The notes under the pieces: generated by a model
Told to the model about the DNA's origin: nothing
The model's input: only the letters and a program-made list of their open reading frames with translations
The model's database searches: none
NCBI GenBank assembly: GCA_039589195.1
Contig: JBDHHV010000038.1
Location: 23,945-87,944 of the forward strand
Source of the DNA: JBDHAC01 sp039589195
Lineage (GTDB): Bacteria; Gemmatimonadota; Gemmatimonadetes; Palauibacterales; Palauibacteraceae
Length of the DNA: 64,000 nt
Reading direction: 5' to 3'
Shown here: positions 16,399-25,751 of the stretch, in pieces
Numbering within the stretch: the stretch's first letter is position 1
How the letters are laid out: the number at the start of each line of letters is the position of its first letter
Made by a program: the position numbers and the translations under genes

Positions 16399-18954
16399 AT
16401 GACCAGCCCTGTGATCACTTTTCGGGCTCTCGGCACACCCGAGTTGAGAGATCCCGACGGCGCCGAGTTGCAGTCGATCCTCGCGCGGCCCAAGCTCCTC
16501 GGGTTGCTTTCCTTCCTGGCCTGTTCATCAACGCGGGGCTTCCACCGCCGAGACACTCTTCTGGGACTCTTCTGGGCGGAGACCGACCAGAAGCGAGCCC
16601 GCAGCGCGCTCCGGCAGTCGCTCTACTACCTGAGGCAGTCGCTGGGGGCAGGAGTCCTGGTCAGCCGGGGCGAGGAGGAGATCGGGCTCGACCCGGAGCT
16701 GTTGTGGTGTGACGTGTCCGCCTTTGCTGCTGGTCTCGAAGAGGGCCGGCCTGAAGAGGCGCTCGAGCTGTTTGTGGGCGATCTGCTAGCCGGGTTCTTC
16801 GTTTCGGGAGCGCCGGAATATGAGCGCTGGCTGGGAGAACGGCGAGAGGAGCTTCGGCGGCAGGCGTGCAGGGCCGCGTGGGAACTGGCGGAGCGGGCCG
16901 GGGCCGAGAACAACGCTGCCGCGGCCGGGCACTGGGCTCACCGAGCCACGAAGATGGCGCCGCTCGACGAGAACCTCGTGACGCAGGCGATCGAGCTCCT
17001 GGATCGGATGGGAGATCGATCCGGGGCCGTGCGGCTGTACGAGGCCTTCGCCAGGCGGCTCGAGGAGGAGCTGGAGCTTCAGCCGTCCCCCGAGATTCGA
17101 ACGCTGGTCGAGCGGATTCGCTCACGCACGGAGGTCCAAGGAGAAGGTGCCGCCGCCGCGTCCCCGGCTGCCGCTGCCCCGCCAATGGACCCCCCTTCCG
17201 CAGACGCAAGCCGTGCGGTAGAGCTACCGCGGGAGGTCATCCCGGTATCGCCGGACGCGCGGCCGCCGGCGCGCGGCAACAGGCTCCGACGCGGCGTTCT
17301 CACCGGAGCCGGTCTCATGATCGTGCTCGGCGTAGGCTGGGCGCTGAGCTCAGGCGGGCCCTCACTGGACCCGCGGCGGGTGGTCGTCACCGTCTTCGGC
17401 AACGAGACGGGCGACCCCGATCTCGATCCGTTGGGCCGCATGGCGGCGGACTGGGTCACGCACGGGATCGATGAGTCCGGAGTGGCGGATGTGGTGCCGA
17501 GCACCATCGGTTTGGCGCCCCGTCCGGACCTGACCGACCGACAGATGGCGAGGGAGGGTGGAGCGACCGCCCTGGCCGAAGCGACGGGAGCCGGGCTCAT
17601 CGTCGCCGGAGCCTACTACCGCCGTGGCGACTCCGTCGAATTCCAGACGCAAGTCATCGACGCACGAGATGGACGGCTGCTGAGCGCGATGGCTCCGGTC
17701 GGTGCGCCGCTGGCGGCTTCTGCCGAAGCCGTCGACTCGTTGCGCCACCGCGTGGTTAGAACCCTCGCCGTGGTACTCGATCCCATCCTCGCCGAGACGG
17801 ACGCCGCGACACGGCCACCCTCGCTGGAAGCCTACCGGGAGTACCTGGAAGGGCTTCGGACCTTCAACCGCGCGCCGCAGCGGATGCGCGAGGCGCTGGG
17901 TTATCTGTATCGCGCGATCGAGCTGGACTCCGCGTTCCTCGCGCCTCGCTTCTACATCATCATGGCGCACATCAACGTGGGCGAGCCGATGTTGGCCGAT
18001 TCCAACGCCCAGTTGCTCGCCGGCGAACGCCCTCGACTGACGGAGTCTCAACGCAATACGCTCGATTGGTTCGTGGCGGGGCTTCGCGGGGATCACATGG
18101 CCGCGCTCGAGGCGGCGCGGGCCAGGGGAGGGCCCGATGTCGGGGTGCAGGCGCTCAGGGCGAACCGTCCCGCGGAAGCGGTCGAAGCGCTGACGACCGG
18201 GGGAGACGTCTTGGGGTTGTATTTTCAATGGCTCGCGCTCACCGAAGCCTACCACGTGCTCGGGGACTTCCGTCGAGAGCTGGGGGAGGCGCGGCGCGGG
18301 CGCGAGAAGTATCCGGAGCGACTCCGGGTGCTGGATGTCGAGCTGCGGGCGCTGGCAGCCTTGGGCCGACTTCGCGACGTAGAACGCGGCTTGGATGCGG
18401 GCGTTTCGCTGCCGATCGAAGAGGTCATCACACCGGCCCACGTGATGGAGACCACGGCGGCTGAGCTTCGGGCACACGGGTCCCCTCAGGCGTCCCGGGA
18501 TGTCGCGGAGCGTACGATACGATGGCTCAGATCCCAGCCTGCCGCGGAGGAGGCGAACTGGCCACACCGTTACCGCCTTGCTGTCGCCCACTACCAAGCG
18601 GAGCGTTGGGAATATGCCCGCGCTCTGTTCGGGGAGCTTGCCTCGGAGACCCCGGAGAACGTCGAGGTGCAAGGATTCCTGGGCTCCCTCGCAGCGCGGT
18701 TGGGCGACCGCGTGGAGGCGCAGCGGGTCAGCGAGCAGCTCCGAGATTTCATGAGGCCGTTCGACTTCGGGGTGGCGTCCTGGCGGCGGGCCCGCATCGC
18801 ATCGCTCCTCGGCGAGCCGGAACAGGCGGTCGCGCTCCTTAGAGAAGCGTTCGCGCGAGGACTTCCGTTTACGGTGTTCCTGCACAGCGACATGGATCTC
18901 GAGCCCCTGCGTGGCTACGAGCCGTTCGAGGAGCTGGTACGACCCAAGGGGTGA
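16399..18954 (+). CDS. BTAD-domain TPR regulator with TolB-like region
   Basis: This 851-residue protein begins with an OmpR/SARP-like DNA-binding region (TFRALGTPELRDPDG through RRDTLLGLFWAETD). A bacterial transcriptional activator (BTAD) domain of TPR helices runs to about residue 240, including YEAFARRLEEELELQPSPEI. A proline/alanine linker, one membrane helix (residues 300-316), a TolB-like domain (VVVTVFGNETGDPDLDPLG) and further TPR-type repeats to the C-terminus follow. The layout predicts a membrane-tethered regulator with the DNA-binding part inside and the repeats outside. The target genes and signal are not visible from the sequence. It is the only long gene of its transcription unit. 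Confidence 0.85.
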   Translation: MTSPVITFRALGTPELRDPDGAELQSILARPKLLGLLSFLACSSTRGFHRRDTLLGLFWAETDQKRARSALRQSLYYLRQSLGAGVLVSRGEEEIGLDPELLWCDVSAFAAGLEEGRPEEALELFVGDLLAGFFVSGAPEYERWLGERREELRRQACRAAWELAERAGAENNAAAAGHWAHRATKMAPLDENLVTQAIELLDRMGDRSGAVRLYEAFARRLEEELELQPSPEIRTLVERIRSRTEVQGEGAAAASPAAAAPPMDPPSADASRAVELPREVIPVSPDARPPARGNRLRRGVLTGAGLMIVLGVGWALSSGGPSLDPRRVVVTVFGNETGDPDLDPLGRMAADWVTHGIDESGVADVVPSTIGLAPRPDLTDRQMAREGGATALAEATGAGLIVAGAYYRRGDSVEFQTQVIDARDGRLLSAMAPVGAPLAASAEAVDSLRHRVVRTLAVVLDPILAETDAATRPPSLEAYREYLEGLRTFNRAPQRMREALGYLYRAIELDSAFLAPRFYIIMAHINVGEPMLADSNAQLLAGERPRLTESQRNTLDWFVAGLRGDHMAALEAARARGGPDVGVQALRANRPAEAVEALTTGGDVLGLYFQWLALTEAYHVLGDFRRELGEARRGREKYPERLRVLDVELRALAALGRLRDVERGLDAGVSLPIEEVITPAHVMETTAAELRAHGSPQASRDVAERTIRWLRSQPAAEEANWPHRYRLAVAHYQAERWEYARALFGELASETPENVEVQGFLGSLAARLGDRVEAQRVSEQLRDFMRPFDFGVASWRRARIASLLGEPEQAVALLREAFARGLPFTVFLHSDMDLEPLRGYEPFEELVRPKG

Positions 18955-19104
18955 GCGCTCGGGACGTAGAGAGCGTGGACACAACAGGGCCGCGTCGAAC
19001 GTAGATACCAGGGGGGAAAAGCCTCAATACAGGAAGACCTCATTGGGGCGGACCTCGACCTCCGCAGCGGTGTCATCGACCCTGTACCCCGGCCGGAGTC
19101 GACC

Positions 19105-19743
19105 ATGAGGCGTTGGAGGCTCAGACGACTGATGCTCCGCACGCTGGTGGCCCTCGTCGCGCTCATCGCGCTCTATCTGCTGGTGATCCGGCCCTGGCAC
19201 CTGCGGTGGGGTGCCACCGACGAGGAGGTCGCTCGTCCCATGCCCGGTGACGAGACCCACGCACACCCATCGTTCAGCGGCACTCGCGCCGTGACCGTCC
19301 GCGCGCGCCCGGAGCATATCTGGCCTTGGCTCGTTCAGATGGGATACCGGCGCGCGGGATTCTACAGCTACGACCGGCTCGACAACGCCGGCATCCCGAG
19401 CTCCGACAGCATCATCCCCGAGTATCAGGATCTGAAGGTGGGGGACCGCGTGCCGATGTCTCCCGACGCCTACGTGGAAGTGGAGGAGATGGACCCGGGG
19501 CGATCAATGCTGTGGGTGTTCCGGGGGGAGGGTCAATGGGAGAACGCCACCTGGGCCTGGGGGCTGTACGAGGAGGACGAGGGCCAGACGCGCCTGGTCA
19601 GCCGGCTGCGAATGACCTACAAGTGGACCCGCCCGAGCATCGTCCCGATGCTGTTCGTCGATGCCGTCGAGCTCGTGATGATGCGGAAGTGTCTGCTCGG
19701 CATCAGAGACCGTGCGGAGCGACTCGCGCGTGAGGCTGCCTAG
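19105..19743 (+). CDS. SRPBCC-fold membrane-anchored protein
   Basis: The product has 212 residues with an N-terminal basic stretch and one membrane helix (about 10-28: LRTLVALVALIALYLLVI). The soluble domain reads like a START/SRPBCC lipid- or ligand-binding fold. ITS first strand and helix are RAVTVRARPEHIWPWLVQMG, the central part includes YRRAGFYSYDRLDN, and a final amphipathic helix follows. Similar proteins are often annotated SRPBCC family without known ligand. Its stop is 4 bases before the NuoB paralogue start, so the two are almost certainly cotranscribed, an unusual pairing. Confidence 0.75.
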   Translation: MRRWRLRRLMLRTLVALVALIALYLLVIRPWHLRWGATDEEVARPMPGDETHAHPSFSGTRAVTVRARPEHIWPWLVQMGYRRAGFYSYDRLDNAGIPSSDSIIPEYQDLKVGDRVPMSPDAYVEVEEMDPGRSMLWVFRGEGQWENATWAWGLYEEDEGQTRLVSRLRMTYKWTRPSIVPMLFVDAVELVMMRKCLLGIRDRAERLAREAA

Positions 19744-19747
19744 TGCC

Positions 19748-20377
19748 ATGTGGCTGACCACGAGGCTGGATCACATCGTCAACTGGGCTCGGCGCAACTC
19801 GCTGTGGATGATGCCGTTCAACACGGCGTGCTGCGGGATCGAGTTCATGGCCGCGTGTGCCTCCAAGTACGACCTCGCGCGGTTCGGGATGGAGAAGCTC
19901 GCATTCACGCCCCGTCAGGCGGATCTGATGATCGTCGGCGGACGCGTGACCTACAAGCTCGCGCCCGTCGTACGGCGCATCTGGGACCAGATGCCGCAGC
20001 CCAAGTGGTGCATCGCGATGGGTGCGTGCGCGTCGTCGGGCGGGATGTTCGATAACTACACGATCGTCCAGGGGGTCGATTCCATCATTCCGGTGGATGT
20101 CTACGTACCCGGCTGCCCGCCACGACCCGAGGGGCTCATCTACGCCATCCTGATGATCCAGGAGAAGATCAAGGGCGAGTCCCTCCTTGACCCACGGCCG
20201 CGCGCCGAGAGCCCGGAAGCCGCGGGCCGACCGAACCTGCCTCCCGAGACGATCGAGCTGATCGCCCAGCCGTTCGGGAACTCCACCCGACAGAACCGAC
20301 CGAGCGGGTTGGTGCCGACCACCGCGGTCCAGCGGCCCCGCGACCGGCGTGACAAGCGCTTGGAGCTCGACGACTGA
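19748..20377 (+). CDS. nuoB: Orphan NADH-quinone oxidoreductase subunit B (NuoB paralogue)
   Basis: NuoB carries the N2 [4Fe-4S] cluster of complex I, next to the quinone site. The 209-residue product has all cluster cysteines: the Cys pair in FNTACCGIEFMA, the one in AMGACASSGGMFDNY, and the one in VYVPGCPPRPEGLIYA. The C-terminal 60 residues after KIKGESLL are a longer-than-usual proline/arginine-rich tail. ATG at 19748 fits the family start. No other nuo gene is adjacent; upstream is an SRPBCC protein and downstream a convergent lipoprotein. It may be an isolated member of a split complex I set, or a paralogue serving another membrane hydrogenase-like complex. Cluster ligands argue for function. 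Confidence 0.88.
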   Translation: MWLTTRLDHIVNWARRNSLWMMPFNTACCGIEFMAACASKYDLARFGMEKLAFTPRQADLMIVGGRVTYKLAPVVRRIWDQMPQPKWCIAMGACASSGGMFDNYTIVQGVDSIIPVDVYVPGCPPRPEGLIYAILMIQEKIKGESLLDPRPRAESPEAAGRPNLPPETIELIAQPFGNSTRQNRPSGLVPTTAVQRPRDRRDKRLELDD

Positions 20378-20405
20378 GCGGCCGCATCAAAACACCTGTT
20401 CATTG

Positions 20406-21638
20406 TCAGCCGCCCAAGTCCCCCGACCCGTGACTCCAGTCCGCGTGCCACTGGGCTCCACCCACACCAGCGGTCACGGGCACGGTCCCCGTGCCATCGA
20501 GGGCCACATGGTGGGTCCACCCTGTGTCCCAATTCAGGTAGAGGATCCTGGTCCCGTCCGGCGACCAGGCGGTGGGCTCGTTGTACGTCCGGCTGTCGGT
20601 AACTCTCGTCACCGAGCTGCCGTCCACGTTCATGAGGTAGATTTCCGGGTTCCCGTCGCGAGAGGACGCGAAGGCGATGCGGCTCCCGTCCGGTGAGCAC
20701 GAGCTACCGGCCGTCCAGTCGTCTTCTGCGTTTCCTGACAGGTTGACCTGACCACTCCCGTCGGCATTCATCGCGTATACTTGATACCTGCCGTCTCGCT
20801 CCGACCAGAACACGATCTTAGAGCCATCGGGGTGCCACGCCGGGTTGCCGCTATCTGCCGGATCGTCCGTCAGCTGTACCTGGTCTGTGCCGTCCGCATT
20901 CATCACGTAGATATCGAGGTCGCCGTCTCGGTCGCTTGCGAAGGCGATCTTGGAGCCGTCGGGCGACCAGGCCGGCCACCGGTCACGCCGGCCGCCCGAG
21001 GTGAGCCGAGTCTGACCCGTCCCGTCGGCGTTCATCACATAGATGTCTTCGTCACCCCCTACATAGGTGTAGGCGATCTTCCAGCCGTCGGGCGACCAGG
21101 CAGGCCACAGGTTGCCCACCCCAAAGGGCTCTCCAGTGGCCAGATGGGTCAACTGACGCAGATCTGTCCCGTTCGGATTGATCGTGTAGATGTCCATGCC
21201 CTCTTCCGGGCTCGCACTGAAGGCGATCCGACCCGTGGTGGGGGCTAGGCACGTCAGTTCGAACGACGCCTGGGCCGTTGCACCTCCGACGACCGTGACG
21301 CTGATCGGATTGTCCGGCGTCGTGCAGTTGACCTGCAGCCCCCGGATCGCGACATGGTGGTCTCCCACGGCAATGTTGGTGAACGTCACGGACCCACTCA
21401 GCCCGATGTCGTGCGGATCGAGGCCGTCCACGGTGACCGTGTAGCCATCGGGGTCCAGCACGGCCTCGCCAGCCTCCGCGCTGGTCAGGGTGGATACTGC
21501 GATTGAGCCCGTCGAGGGCCCGGGCGGCGGTGGGGGAGGTTCGACCGTTCCATCGCCGCACGCCAGTGCGGCGGCGAGAGCCGCGGTCAGCGTCGTGCAA
21601 GCCGCTAGAGCGTGGGTGAGCTGTGGTCGGCGTATCAT
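20406..21638 (-). CDS. PD40 (TolB-like) beta-propeller lipoprotein
   Basis: The 410-residue product has a signal peptide ending in a lipobox-like LACGD, a Pro-rich linker (PPPPPPGPSTG) and a beta-sandwich of about 90 residues resembling PEGA-type modules (VTVDGLDPHDIGLSG). Six propeller blades follow, each with the pattern IYVMNADGTGQTRLT and PAWSPDGSKIAFASDRDG. PD40/TolB propellers usually bind peptides or proteins in the envelope; the partner here is unknown. No peptidase domain is attached, unlike the S9 and tricorn proteins elsewhere in the window. It converges on the nuoB paralogue with 28 bases between stops. Confidence 0.85.
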   Translation of the reverse strand: MIRRPQLTHALAACTTLTAALAAALACGDGTVEPPPPPPGPSTGSIAVSTLTSAEAGEAVLDPDGYTVTVDGLDPHDIGLSGSVTFTNIAVGDHHVAIRGLQVNCTTPDNPISVTVVGGATAQASFELTCLAPTTGRIAFSASPEEGMDIYTINPNGTDLRQLTHLATGEPFGVGNLWPAWSPDGWKIAYTYVGGDEDIYVMNADGTGQTRLTSGGRRDRWPAWSPDGSKIAFASDRDGDLDIYVMNADGTDQVQLTDDPADSGNPAWHPDGSKIVFWSERDGRYQVYAMNADGSGQVNLSGNAEDDWTAGSSCSPDGSRIAFASSRDGNPEIYLMNVDGSSVTRVTDSRTYNEPTAWSPDGTRILYLNWDTGWTHHVALDGTGTVPVTAGVGGAQWHADWSHGSGDLGG

Positions 21639-21971
21639 GCCTTCACGCCCTCCTAGCCGATGAGAACCTCTTTGCGCCTGCCACGGTCCGTCTGCGGTAG
21701 GGGGCAGACTCGAAGTCGTGGCGTGCCATCGGCCGTAACACGTCGCGGCTCGTGGGCGGAATGCCTACCACCATGGGCGAGTGTGACCCGCCCGCAAGTC
21801 GGGAGAAGGTCTACAAGAACTGTGGGGAGAACCCCTGGTCCGATGACCGGAGGCGTCTGCCGGTTACGATTTGAAAACCTGCGACCACGGTATTACGCCT
21901 AGGGTCCGTGCTCCCTAGGTTGCTCGGTCGTTGCGCGATTCGGACTCCAATGCAATAGCGGGACCCAAGAC
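21639..21971 (+). other. Intergenic stretch between divergent genes
   Basis: These 333 bases lie between the PD40 lipoprotein (minus) and the 2OG oxygenase (plus). No convincing gene is seen; the one open frame (80 codons) has no RBS or recognisable features. A perfect 7-base inverted repeat, CCTAGGG and CCCTAGG with an 8-base spacer, is at 21898-21919, about 50 bases before the oxygenase start. That would suit an operator. Confidence 0.4.
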
Positions 21972-22970
21972 ATGGCACCGATAATCCCGGTAATCGACGT
22001 ATCCTCTCTAAGCCGTCCCGGGGCGGACGCCGAGCTGTCGGATGTGGTGGAGCGGATTTCCGCCGCGTGCCGGGACTGGGGCTTCTTTCAGGTGGTCGAC
22101 CATGGAATCCCCGATGAGCTCATCGAGAGGGTGTGGACGGAGGCCCGGTCGTTCTTCTCCCTCCCACGCGAAGAGAAGGTCGCGATCGCGCGCACGGCCG
22201 AGAATCCGCGCGGCTACTACGATCGCGAGTTGACCAAGAACGTTCGCGATCTGAAGGAGGTTTTCGACTTCGGGTACCTCGCTCACCCGGACCTCCCCGA
22301 CGATCACCTGGAGAATCGTGCCGCCGTCGACGGATCGAACCAGTGGCCAGCGTCGTTGAAGACCTTCAAGCCAACGATGATGGAGTACTTCCAGGCCTGC
22401 AAGGGACTGGGAACACGGATCTTCGAAGGGTTCTGTATGGGGCTGGGGCTGCGTCGCGATCGTCTCCACCGCTATTTCGAGCGACACACGAGCTTCGTCC
22501 GCTTGAACTACTATCCGCTCGAGGATCCGCTCGACCCGGAGGAGTCGGAGGGCGTGACGGACCTCGGGGATCTGGCGCTGGGCCACCACACGGACGCCGG
22601 TGCGCTCACGATCCTACTCCAAGATGACGTGGGCGGGCTCCAGGTGTTCGACGGCGAGGATTGGCTGGACGTGGTCCCGGTCGAAGGCGCGTTCGTGATC
22701 AACATCGGTGACATGACCCAGGTGTGGTCGAACGACCGGTATCGGGCCGCGCTCCACAGGGTTCGACCGATGACCGCCCGCGCCCGGCTGAGCGTGCCAT
22801 TCTTCTTCAATCCTTCGTACGAGACCGACTGCGCGCCTCTGCCTGCGGACGGTGGGGAAGAGCCACGCTACCGTCCCGTGAACTGGGGGGAGTTTCGCCG
22901 GGCTCGCACGGCGGGCGACTACGCTGACTACGGGAAGGAGATCCAGATCGAGGACTTCCGGCTGCGGTGA
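21972..22970 (+). CDS. 2-oxoglutarate/Fe(II) dioxygenase, isopenicillin N synthase-like
   Basis: The product has 332 residues. The N-terminal non-haem dioxygenase domain (IPVIDVSSLSRPG, RDWGFFQVVDHGIPDEL) is followed by the catalytic jelly roll. The iron ligands are in LGHHTDAGALTILLQDD (His and Asp) and the distal His in YRAALHRV. ARLSVPFFF supplies the Arg-x-Ser pair that binds 2-oxoglutarate. Members hydroxylate or oxidise small molecules, often in specialised metabolism; the substrate is unknown. The stop overlaps or touches the start of the serine hydrolase, so they form a coupled pair. No biosynthetic cluster surrounds them. Confidence 0.9.
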   Translation: MAPIIPVIDVSSLSRPGADAELSDVVERISAACRDWGFFQVVDHGIPDELIERVWTEARSFFSLPREEKVAIARTAENPRGYYDRELTKNVRDLKEVFDFGYLAHPDLPDDHLENRAAVDGSNQWPASLKTFKPTMMEYFQACKGLGTRIFEGFCMGLGLRRDRLHRYFERHTSFVRLNYYPLEDPLDPEESEGVTDLGDLALGHHTDAGALTILLQDDVGGLQVFDGEDWLDVVPVEGAFVINIGDMTQVWSNDRYRAALHRVRPMTARARLSVPFFFNPSYETDCAPLPADGGEEPRYRPVNWGEFRRARTAGDYADYGKEIQIEDFRLR

Positions 22971-24181
22971 TGGGACCTGGTCGCTCCGCCGCTGAGCCTG
23001 GGAGGCTTCTCGCAGGCTCCACGCTCACCCGGTCCCCGGCTCTGTGGGTCGGGATCGCGGTCCTCACTGCCTGTGGCTCGCCACCCGACTCCGGGTCCTC
23101 CGCCTCCAGCCGCTCCATCGACCCTGGCGCCTCCCAGGCCGCCGAGCTCTACGTGCCTGGGTCGGGCGATGCCTGGGAGCGACGCGAGCCGGCCGAGATG
23201 GGGTTTGACGCACTGGCTCTGGCGGAGGCCGTCGCCTGGGCACAAGCGCACGAGACCTCCATGCCCGAGGATCCGGGGCAATACCTACGCGATCGCTTCG
23301 AGGGACAACCTCATCAGGAGATCGTGGGTCCGACCAGGGAGCGCGGCGGCGTGAACGGCCTCCTCCTGCGCGACGGCTACATCGTGGCCGAATGGGGGGA
23401 CACCGAGCGGGCCGACATGACGTTCAGCGTCACGAAGAGCTATCTCTCGACGGTGGTGGGATTGGCGTGGGATCGAGGGCTGATCCCGGATCTGGATGAG
23501 CCCCAAGGGGCGCTGATCCGAGACGGGGGCTTCGACTCACCCCACAACGCCCGGATCACGTGGCGCCACCATCTGCAACAGCTCTCGGAGTGGGAGGGCA
23601 CGCTGTTCGGCAAGCCGGACCGGGCCGATCGCCGACGCGGGGTAGATCGTCAGCTCCAGGCCCCCGGGACGTTCTGGGAATACAACGACGTACGGGTCAA
23701 TCGGCTCGCGCTCTCGCTGAAGCGCGAGATCATGGATCCGATCGGAGCCTCGGATACGTGGGAATGGCACGGGTACGAGACCTCGTCGGTGGAGGTCGGC
23801 GGCGAACGGGTCCAGTCGGTGAGCGGCGGTGGTCACTGGGGTGGCGGGATGTTCATCTCCTCCCGCGATCACGCTCGCTTCGGGCTACTCCTGCTGCGGC
23901 GCGGCCGCTGGGGTGACCGGCAGCTGGTCTCCGAGGCGTGGATCGACGAGGCTCTCACCCCATCTATCCAACCCAACTACGGCTTCATGTGGTGGTTGAA
24001 CACGGACCGTGAGCAGTTCCCCAACGCGCCCGAGTCCAGCTTCTTCGCGCTCGGGGCCGCTTCGACATCGACCATCTGGGTCGACCCGGACCACGACATC
24101 GTGATGGTGTCCCGCTGGGTGGACGGCCCCGACGTGAACGAGCTGATCGGCAAGGTGGTGGCGGCCCTCGTGAACGACTGA
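22970..24181 (+). CDS. Serine hydrolase of the beta-lactamase/D-Ala-D-Ala carboxypeptidase class
   Basis: This 403-residue exported enzyme has a signal with a lipobox-like LTACGS near residue 35. The catalytic Ser-x-x-Lys motif is in TFSVTKSYLSTVVGLA. A Tyr-x-Asn-like element is in FWEYNDVRVNRLA, and SGGGHWGGGMFISSRDHARFGLLLLRRG follows the typical class C fold order (quoted in parts, the key element being GGGMFISSRD). Many such proteins are esterases or amidases rather than lactamases. ATG 22970 overlaps the oxygenase stop by one base, and GTG 22967 is an equally close option, so translation is coupled to the oxygenase. Confidence 0.85.
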   Translation: MGPGRSAAEPGRLLAGSTLTRSPALWVGIAVLTACGSPPDSGSSASSRSIDPGASQAAELYVPGSGDAWERREPAEMGFDALALAEAVAWAQAHETSMPEDPGQYLRDRFEGQPHQEIVGPTRERGGVNGLLLRDGYIVAEWGDTERADMTFSVTKSYLSTVVGLAWDRGLIPDLDEPQGALIRDGGFDSPHNARITWRHHLQQLSEWEGTLFGKPDRADRRRGVDRQLQAPGTFWEYNDVRVNRLALSLKREIMDPIGASDTWEWHGYETSSVEVGGERVQSVSGGGHWGGGMFISSRDHARFGLLLLRRGRWGDRQLVSEAWIDEALTPSIQPNYGFMWWLNTDREQFPNAPESSFFALGAASTSTIWVDPDHDIVMVSRWVDGPDVNELIGKVVAALVND

Positions 24182-24366
24182 GCGCGGGCTCCCACGAGCT
24201 GTACCCGGCGAGGAGCGCCCCGCTCGCGTAGGTGGCCCTCTACCGCCGGCCGATCGCAACGCCTACTCTACGAAGAGAGGAACTTACGCCCCCGGATCGA
24301 GTTCGATCACGTAGTCCCATCTCAACCATGAAGTCTCCGGCCGCAGGTGCCGCAGGAGATCCTATC

Positions 24367-24780
24367 ATGCGCAGGTCATTACTCGCCTCGGTCGTCCTTT
24401 CGTTGGTGGTTGCCGGCGCCGCCCGGGCTCAAGATCCCGACGAATGCCAGCGCTGGTCGGTAGAGGTCAGCAACTCCGAGACCATCGAGATTTCGGTGTA
24501 CGCCTTCCGAGGCGACCGAGTGCCACCCAGGGTCTTTCAGCGGGAGCGCTCCAGGCTCCGCGGAGGATTCCTGAAGCGAATCAACGCTCGGGGCAGGGAA
24601 ACCATAGAGCTGCGGCCAGGGCTGTCGATAATCTGGATTGAGCCCGTGGACGCGGAGCACGCACGCCAGGACCTCGGCTGGTCGGAGGCGGCCGTGATCG
24701 TCGCCTCACCCACACGCCGGACCCGCATCACGAATGTCCGGATACGAACCGAGTTCACCTGCCTGGACGACCCCAGGTAG
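24367..24780 (+). CDS. Small secreted protein, function unknown
   Basis: The product is a 137-residue protein with a signal peptide (MRRSLLASVVLSLVVAGAA, cleavage near ARAQ). The mature part has two cysteines (near 30 and 132) that could pair, and beta strands such as RWSVEVSNSETIEISVYAF and TRITNVRIRTEFTC. Start 24367 follows CAGGAGAT with good spacing and fits the signal peptide. The frame is open further upstream but reads as non-coding. No family recognised. It stands alone, with 150 bases to the next gene. Confidence 0.65.
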   Translation: MRRSLLASVVLSLVVAGAARAQDPDECQRWSVEVSNSETIEISVYAFRGDRVPPRVFQRERSRLRGGFLKRINARGRETIELRPGLSIIWIEPVDAEHARQDLGWSEAAVIVASPTRRTRITNVRIRTEFTCLDDPR

Positions 24781-24931
24781 CGGCGCCAGCCCGATGTCGA
24801 TCGCCAAGGCTAGTGCCCGGGAGTGTTCACCCGGACACTGACGCACGAGCACGCCCTGATTCAAGAGTGGTCCGCCTTTTCCGCACCGCAGTCGGCGGTG
24901 CTATTGCTCCAACCAGCCACAGGAGGAAACC

Positions 24932-25387
24932 ATGCGCAAGCTCCCGCTCTACCTGGGTCTTTTGATCGTCTTCGGCCTGCCGGGCTCCGTCGCCGCGCAG
25001 GACGAGGACGGCGAGGTGCCCCCGACCCTCCGCCTCTCGTTTTACCACTGCGACATGAACGAGCTCGGCCCCGCCATCGAGCAGATGGAGACCATGGAGA
25101 TCCCGATCTGGGACGAGCTCGTGGATGAGGGGATGGTTGAAAGCTACGGACACTACTTCCACGCCTGGGCGAGCGAGTGGAACGTCGGGATCTACACGGT
25201 GGCCGAGAGCATCGAGGCCGTGCTCGCCGCGACCGTGGAGTTCGGCAATCGCATGCAGGAGCGGCACCCCGACGCCGCCAACGGGCTCAACCAGCTGTGC
25301 CCCGCGCACCGGGACGGCTTCTACGTCTTCGGCCCGAGGACGGGCGAGGATGACGACGAGGAGGGCGAAGAAGGCGGCGGAAGCTGA
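24932..25387 (+). CDS. Secreted protein with acidic tail, function unknown
   Basis: The 151-residue product follows a strong AGGAGG site and has a signal peptide (MRKLPLYLGLLIVFGLPGSV, cleavage near AAQ). The mature domain (about residues 35-135) contains LSFYHCDMNELGPAIEQ, GHYFHAWASEWNVGIYTVAE and HRDGFYVFGPR. Two cysteines could pair. The tail is acidic (EDDDEEGEEGGGS). I do not recognise the family. A perfect hairpin 33 bases after the stop ends the transcript. Confidence 0.7.
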   Translation: MRKLPLYLGLLIVFGLPGSVAAQDEDGEVPPTLRLSFYHCDMNELGPAIEQMETMEIPIWDELVDEGMVESYGHYFHAWASEWNVGIYTVAESIEAVLAATVEFGNRMQERHPDAANGLNQLCPAHRDGFYVFGPRTGEDDDEEGEEGGGS

Positions 25388-25751
25388 GCACCGGGCGCCG
25401 CGGCCCAGGTGACGAATGGCACGAAGAGCCCCGAGCACCGGGGCTCTTCGTGTCTCCGGAACCGATCGGGCTTCGAAGCCCGCTGGGCCGCTCACCCGGG
25501 TTGAAGCGCCCCGCGTCGCGATCGCAGACTCGCCCCGGGCCCGAGGCCTTCTGTCTCGACCGAGACATCCCGCGTTACCACGAACGCGGCGCATAAGTCC
25601 AGCGCTCTTAAACGGGTAGCATCGCACGAAGCCAAACCGATGGTGGTGGCGCAATACCTGCCTCCAGTCCTCGCCCGTAGAGTTGTGGCCGCGAAGGGAG
25701 CCGCCCGCGACTCAGGTGCGGCCGCCACGACTCACCATCGAGGAGAGTCCC
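25388..25751 (+). other. Intergenic stretch with a terminator and a palindrome
   Basis: These 364 bases hold the hairpin at 25420-25452 and, just behind it, a perfect 16-base palindrome at 25467-25482 (CGGGCTTCGAAGCCCG). The latter could be an operator or a second stem-loop. Nothing else in the stretch looks like a gene. Confidence 0.4.
25420..25452 (+). terminator. Intrinsic-type terminator after the 24932 gene
   Basis: A perfect 14-base stem, CACGAAGAGCCCCG with its complement and a 5-base loop (AGCAC), begins 33 bases past the stop codon. The following sequence is only weakly T-rich (TCTCC). Confidence 0.7.

Noticed and set aside
21660..21902. 80-codon frame or intron-like remnant before the 2OG oxygenase
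   Set aside because: I looked for group II intron or transposase features and found none that hold; no RBS or domain supports the frame.
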